A stretch of 8,940 nucleotides of DNA, taken from positions 3,216-12,155 of the forward strand of contig DUGF01000104.1 of assembly GCA_013331535.1 (NCBI GenBank), written 5' to 3'. Below the pieces are notes generated by a model, which saw only the letters and a list, made by a program, of their open reading frames with translations, made no database searches and was not told where the DNA came from. Below, one piece after another: positions 6,368-8,940 of the stretch (positions are counted from its first letter, which is position 1; every line of letters starts with the position of its first letter). This DNA is from Microcaldota archaeon (GTDB lineage: Archaea; Micrarchaeota; Micrarchaeia; Anstonellales; Bilamarchaeaceae). A program made the translations under genes and the position numbers.

Positions 6368-6385
6368 AGCGTCACATCGATTTTT

Positions 6386-6898
6386 CTATTCGAATGTTGC
6401 CCTTCCAATTCTTATAAATTTCACCGCGTTTTCGTAAACATACGCTAAAATCAGTTCCTTTCTCAATTTCCCGGATGCTTCGAACAATTTATTTATTCCC
6501 TTTAAATCAGTAGCCCATTCTTTCGGAACAACCAGAACAGCGTATTTCGTCCGGTCTTCTCCTGCACGTAATCCTTTTTGATGAACCCGGATGAAATTAA
6601 ATGCTGGTGCGCTATCGCCCTCTCCATCACTCACCTCGTTGCTCATCCTGCAAACATATCCTTTGCTCCATAAATGCCTGACAATAATTAGTTTGTCTTC
6701 AGCAAGCTTATCATTTTTCATCTGTTCCGCGATTATATTCTTCGCATCTTCTGGTGTTCCAGCCACTCCGCGCTCGGAAAGGTATGCCGCGAGGATTGGC
6801 GGAATAATCGTGCTCTCAACAATCTGCGGTATCGCGCCCATTCGGTAAAGTTTTTGTATTGTTTCCGGATCAGTTATCGTGATTATTTTTGTTTTCAT
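6386..6898 (-). CDS. tRNA-splicing endonuclease-like protein, probably structural subunit
   Basis: The 170-aa product resembles archaeal EndA in order and spacing. The N-terminal domain has ETIQKLYRMGAIPQ (12-25) and an IIPPILAAYLSERGV helix like the EndA 'EALYLVEKG' segment. The nuclease fold begins at VRHLWSKGYVCRM (73-85). Next come FNFIRVH (100-106), KYAVLVVP (118-125) and LRKELILAYVYENAVKFIRIGR (135-156). In active EndA these positions carry a catalytic Tyr, His and Lys. Here Lys137 is kept, Tyr appears replaced by His106, and His by about Lys118. Such losses are typical of structural subunits in heteromeric archaeal endonucleases, which need a catalytic partner encoded elsewhere. The start at 6898 has AAGGTGA five bases upstream. 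An alternative ATG at 6916, overlapping the previous stop as ATGA, would add six residues. The gene follows the PH-domain gene, and the IS605-like element lies 10 bp past its stop. The assignment is by pattern and needs a profile search. Confidence 0.6.
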   Translation of the reverse strand: MKTKIITITDPETIQKLYRMGAIPQIVESTIIPPILAAYLSERGVAGTPEDAKNIIAEQMKNDKLAEDKLIIVRHLWSKGYVCRMSNEVSDGEGDSAPAFNFIRVHQKGLRAGEDRTKYAVLVVPKEWATDLKGINKLFEASGKLRKELILAYVYENAVKFIRIGRATFE

Positions 6899-6903
6899 TT
6901 TTT

Positions 6904-6910
6904 TCACCTT
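6904..6910 (-). promoter_or_regulatory. Ribosome binding site of the EndA-like gene
   Basis: Minus-strand AAGGTGA matches the archaeal anti-Shine-Dalgarno very well. It lies five bases before the ATG at 6898, favouring that codon over the ATG at 6916. Confidence 0.75.
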
Positions 6911-6912
6911 CT

Positions 6913-7395
6913 TCATTGTGCCTGTTCCTTCCTGTAAGCCCCGCCTTTTTTATCAATAATACCTGCGATTCTTTTCATGTCTTCTTCCTTTATCCCGCCC
7001 ATTTTTACCTCTATTTTTTCTGTTCCTGCAGTATCTATTTCAATGGTCCCAACTTTAAACAGCCGTTCTATCGGGTCCTGTCGCATGTTCACGCTTGTAA
7101 TCCTGTCATAATCTGCATGAATGATTTCTTTTGTTATTATTCCGCTTTCCGCGATAGCCTGTCCTTCCTCCAGAATGATCCTCTTGAATTTTTTGCTTAT
7201 TTCTGAGGATGCACACAATGCCAGTGCAATTATCCATATTAACGCAATGACATACAAAAGATTTTCTCCAAAATATCCCCAGAAAAGCGTGATTACAATC
7301 GTAATTGCCAAGGCAGACAGAAGTGTCTTTGCTTGCATTGCTATTGCTCCTGGTTTTATTATTACCAGAGCGCCCGCTTTATTACTGCCGATCAT
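6913..7395 (-). CDS. Membrane protein with bacterial-type PH domain (bPH2)
   Basis: The protein has two closely spaced membrane helices, at about residues 23-42 and 45-62 counted from the ATG at 7395. A cytoplasmic-type PH domain of the bPH2 (YdbS-like) family follows. The diagnostic stretch is YDRITSVNMRQDPIERLF at about residues 96-113, continuing GTIEIDTAG, which is the family core. No enzymatic motif is present; such proteins are thought to act as membrane scaffolds, and their ligand is usually unknown. The frame extends to an ATG at 7410. The ATG at 7395 is preferred because it sits 34 bp from the TATA-like box at 7426-7432, whereas 7410 would lie before the expected transcript start. 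An internal ATG at 7338 with AGGAG upstream would remove the KPGAIA stretch that usually leads into the first helix, so it is less likely. The stop codon overlaps the upstream ATG option of the EndA-like gene. Confidence 0.8.
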   Translation of the reverse strand: MIGSNKAGALVIIKPGAIAMQAKTLLSALAITIVITLFWGYFGENLLYVIALIWIIALALCASSEISKKFKRIILEEGQAIAESGIITKEIIHADYDRITSVNMRQDPIERLFKVGTIEIDTAGTEKIEVKMGGIKEEDMKRIAGIIDKKGGAYRKEQAQ

Positions 7396-7425
7396 AATTA
7401 TCGTATACATCTCAAACGAGAATAG

Positions 7426-7432
7426 TTAAAAA
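7426..7432. promoter_or_regulatory. Candidate shared divergent TATA box (PH-domain gene / rnhA)
   Basis: TTAAAAA on + and TTTTTAA on - form a weak TATA-like box in the gap between divergent genes. Its centre is 36 bp from the ATG at 7465 and 34 bp from the ATG at 7395. This repeats the geometry seen at 5116-5127. The match to a consensus TATA box is poorer than at that site. Confidence 0.45.
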
Positions 7433-7464
7433 CCATTGACTCAATCTTTATGTTCGTTGATTTT

Positions 7465-7860
7465 ATGCTGATTTACACTGATGGCGCATGCTCCGGGAAT
7501 CCGGGAAAGATGGGGATTGGCGCAGTCCTCATAAAGAACGGGGTTGCGGTAAAGAAAATAAGCGAAAGCATTGGCGATGGGACGAACAACATAGCGGAAT
7601 ATACTGCGGTAATCCGTGCGCTTGAAGAGGTGCAAAAGCTCGGTGAAATGGATATAACTTTGCGAAGCGATAGCGAGCTTCTTGTGAAACAGCTTCGCGG
7701 GGAATACAGAATCCGGGCAATTCATCTTCGGGATTTGAAAAGAAAAATTGATGAGATCTGCAAGGGCAAAGGGCATGAACTCCATGTAATATTCGAGCAT
7801 GTTCCGCGTGAGCAGAACAAGACCGCGGACAAATTATCCAAGGATGCAATTGGGTTGTGA
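7465..7860 (+). CDS. rnhA: Ribonuclease HI
   Basis: RNase HI cuts the RNA strand of RNA-DNA hybrids, clearing R-loops and primer RNA. The four acidic active-site residues are present, numbered from the ATG at 7465: D6 in YTDGACSGNPG, E45 in NNIAEY, D69 in RSDSEL, and D122 in NKTADKLS. H112 in EHVPREQN is near the usual catalytic-histidine position. At 131 residues it is short because it lacks the basic protrusion of the bacterial enzyme, as in other compact archaeal type 1 enzymes. Between GNPG and GIGAVL the usual P-G-G is replaced by K-M. A further in-frame ATG at 7450 would add MFVDF. I prefer 7465 because family members typically begin just before the first strand, and it is 36 bp from the TATA-like box. 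The methyltransferase gene follows after 24 bp and is probably co-transcribed. Confidence 0.95.
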   Translation: MLIYTDGACSGNPGKMGIGAVLIKNGVAVKKISESIGDGTNNIAEYTAVIRALEEVQKLGEMDITLRSDSELLVKQLRGEYRIRAIHLRDLKRKIDEICKGKGHELHVIFEHVPREQNKTADKLSKDAIGL

Positions 7861-7884
7861 TAAATAGGACGGGCAGGCGTAATT

Positions 7885-8940
7885 ATGAATATTGTTCAGG
7901 ATTTTTCCATAGGAAAATATTTTACCTTTGACCCCAGCAAGGGCAAGCCAATTTATAACTGGTTTTATTACAAGGAGGCGTTTTCCCCGGAAGTTGTTGA
8001 TTATGTGCTGGATAGTTTTGCGCCAGGTGCGAAAATCATATATGATCCTTTCTGCGGTGCCGGAACATCTGTTCTTCGTGCAAAGGAACGCGGAATCTCT
8101 TCATTCGCTGTTGATTCCTCCCCGCTCGCGGTTTTTGTTTCCCGGGTAAAATGCGCAGATTATTCAGAAAGCGATATTGCGGAAATAAAAAAATTTCTGG
8201 GTTCGTTCGGAAACAAAATCGCAGATTCAGAACACGAAACACGAAACGCGGAACCTATCTCATCCTGGGATTTCGAACTCTTCCCGCCACGTATTGCATT
8301 TCCAAGATCAAATCTCAATTCCATCATGTTCATCCGCCAGCAGCTTGAATCCGTTGAAAACCAGAATGCTGCAAATTTCCTCATGCTTGCTCTTCTTTCA
8401 ATACTCCCGCAAACCTCACTCGTGGTGAAGGATGGTGGTGTGCTGAAGATTGATAAGAAAAAGCGTGCCATGCCTGCAAAAGAGGCGTTCAGAAGAAAAG
8501 TAAAGGGAATGCTTACTGACATGGAAGGTGCGAAAGGAATTGCTATCGCGCACGCTCCGGGCTGTTCAATTCCAGGTTTAATTCCAGATATTCGCCTGGG
8601 CGATTCAAGAAAAACCGAATTTGAAAGCGAATCCGCTGATATAATTGTAACCTCCCCACCTTACCTAAACAACATAGATTATTCCAAGATCTATGGTCTT
8701 GAATTGTCCCTTCTCGCACTTAATAAACGAATAACCGCAGAAACCCGTGCAAGAAGCGTTCGGTCCTTCATTTCCGGTGATTCGTTTGACGCGTCCGAAC
8801 TTTCGCAGGAAGTCCGGGATTTCGCGGATAAAATCCCAATCGTTGGTTCCTATTTTTCCGACATCCGTGCCGTGCTTGTTGAAATGCACCGCATTCTCCG
8901 TCCAGGCGGAATTGTTGGTTTTGTGGTTGGTAATTCGGTA
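7885..8940 (+). CDS. SPPY-type DNA methyltransferase, 3' end beyond window
   Basis: The frame runs open from the ATG at 7885 to the window edge (352 codons), so the C-terminus is missing. The AdoMet-binding motif I is DPFCGAGTS at residues 54-62. It is preceded by YYKEAFSPEVVDYVLDSF, the pattern 'FSPELVxYLI' that leads into motif I in many such enzymes. The catalytic motif IV is TSPPYLNNIDYSK at 256-268; SPPY usually marks N4-cytosine or N6-adenine amino-methylation. Motif I comes before motif IV. MHRILRPGG, near the end of the window, is a typical later strand region. About 190 residues between the motifs probably hold a target-recognition or lid region, including a stretch encoded by a 7-nt repeat (116-122). 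A tRNA or RNA guanine methyltransferase of similar fold is less likely because no THUMP domain is present. A weak AGG lies eight bases before the start. Whether a restriction enzyme follows cannot be seen. Confidence 0.87.
   Translation, partial: MNIVQDFSIGKYFTFDPSKGKPIYNWFYYKEAFSPEVVDYVLDSFAPGAKIIYDPFCGAGTSVLRAKERGISSFAVDSSPLAVFVSRVKCADYSESDIAEIKKFLGSFGNKIADSEHETRNAEPISSWDFELFPPRIAFPRSNLNSIMFIRQQLESVENQNAANFLMLALLSILPQTSLVVKDGGVLKIDKKKRAMPAKEAFRRKVKGMLTDMEGAKGIAIAHAPGCSIPGLIPDIRLGDSRKTEFESESADIIVTSPPYLNNIDYSKIYGLELSLLALNKRITAETRARSVRSFISGDSFDASELSQEVRDFADKIPIVGSYFSDIRAVLVEMHRILRPGGIVGFVVGNSV
8230..8250. repeat. 7-nt tandem repeat inside the methyltransferase gene
   Basis: Three heptamers GAACACG, AAACACG and AAACGCG follow one another, with a partial fourth. 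They encode about residues 116-122 (E-H-E-T-R-N) in a variable linker between motifs I and IV. The period equals that of the arrays at 26-53 and 3439-3480, although the unit sequence differs. Confidence 0.6.

Larger units (their letters stand above)
6224..6375 (+). mobile_element. IS200/IS605-type remnant or MITE, about 147 bp
   Basis: A compact element fills most of the 178-bp gap between two convergent genes. Its ends are a perfect 13-bp inverted repeat: TGACGCTCCACGG at 6229-6241 and its complement at 6362-6374. GTCAC occurs immediately left of the element (6224-6228) and as its last bases (6371-6375), as expected for IS200/IS605 elements, where the target motif flanks the left end and a similar motif closes the right end. 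Inside are two strong hairpins and a long-range 10-bp pairing (6281-6290 with 6339-6348). The right hairpin, read on +, encodes KEATAFRPW; TnpB tails encoded over the right-end hairpin often read like QEAPxFRAW. The same frame is open through the whole element. No tnpA or tnpB gene is present. I infer a non-autonomous derivative holding the tnpB 3' tail, the region that also forms the omega-RNA in TnpB systems. The family link rests on remembered patterns, not on a search. Confidence 0.65.

Noticed and set aside
6348..6385. Hairpin B plus T-run read as a plain transcription terminator
   Set aside because: The T-run starts 13 bases after the stem, too far for a bacterial-type terminator. The terminal inverted repeat and GTCAC motifs need another explanation. 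A secondary role in termination remains possible.
5962..6408. Long minus-strand open frame of about 148 codons through the metallopeptidase gene and the IS605-like element
   Set aside because: It lies antisense to a clear HExxH gene, crosses the palindromic element, and has no plausible start signal or recognisable protein pattern.
6143..6448. Plus-strand open frame through the end of the metallopeptidase gene and the element
   Set aside because: Rejected as a gene, since it starts inside another gene and has no ribosome binding site. The part over 6229-6375 is kept as evidence for a fossil tnpB tail.

Overview
The window looks like part of an archaeal chromosome of moderate GC content. The evidence is a HerA-type hexameric ATPase with a HAS-barrel, an archaeal Elp3, a tRNA-splicing-endonuclease-like protein, TATA-type promoter boxes about 35 bp from the starts, and AGGTGA/GAGGTG ribosome binding sites. 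The Elp3 subtype, short genes and tight overlaps would fit a DPANN or Micrarchaeota-like lineage, but no rRNA or other marker here settles this.

Layout, left to right. (1) Bases 26-84 hold degenerate 7-nt tandem repeats, followed by an unrecognised coiled-coil protein on + (104-949). (2) A three-gene minus-strand unit runs 5084 to 928: herA, then a secreted or anchored beta-sandwich protein joined by an ATGA overlap, then elp3, whose 3' end overlaps the unknown gene by 22 bp. (3) A divergent promoter near 5116-5127 separates this from a plus-strand pair: a DUF599 membrane protein and a small HExxH metallopeptidase of the COG4900 / PhageMetallopep type. (4) Bases 6224-6375 hold a compact palindrome-rich element that looks like a non-autonomous remnant of an IS200/IS605 (IS1341/TnpB) transposon end, similar to an omega-RNA scaffold. 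(5) A minus-strand pair follows: a membrane PH-domain protein and a tRNA-splicing-endonuclease-like protein that appears to lack two of its three catalytic residues. (6) A second divergent promoter near 7426-7432 serves this pair and a plus-strand pair: RNase HI and a DNA methyltransferase cut off by the window end.

Read as a system, most of the window is housekeeping nucleic-acid biology: tRNA wobble modification (Elp3), tRNA splicing (EndA-like), DNA translocation (HerA), R-loop removal (RNase HI) and DNA methylation, plus three membrane proteins of unknown role. The most interesting non-genic signals are the 147-bp IS605-like element and the 7-nt-period repeats, two of which fall in or at the edge of coding sequence.
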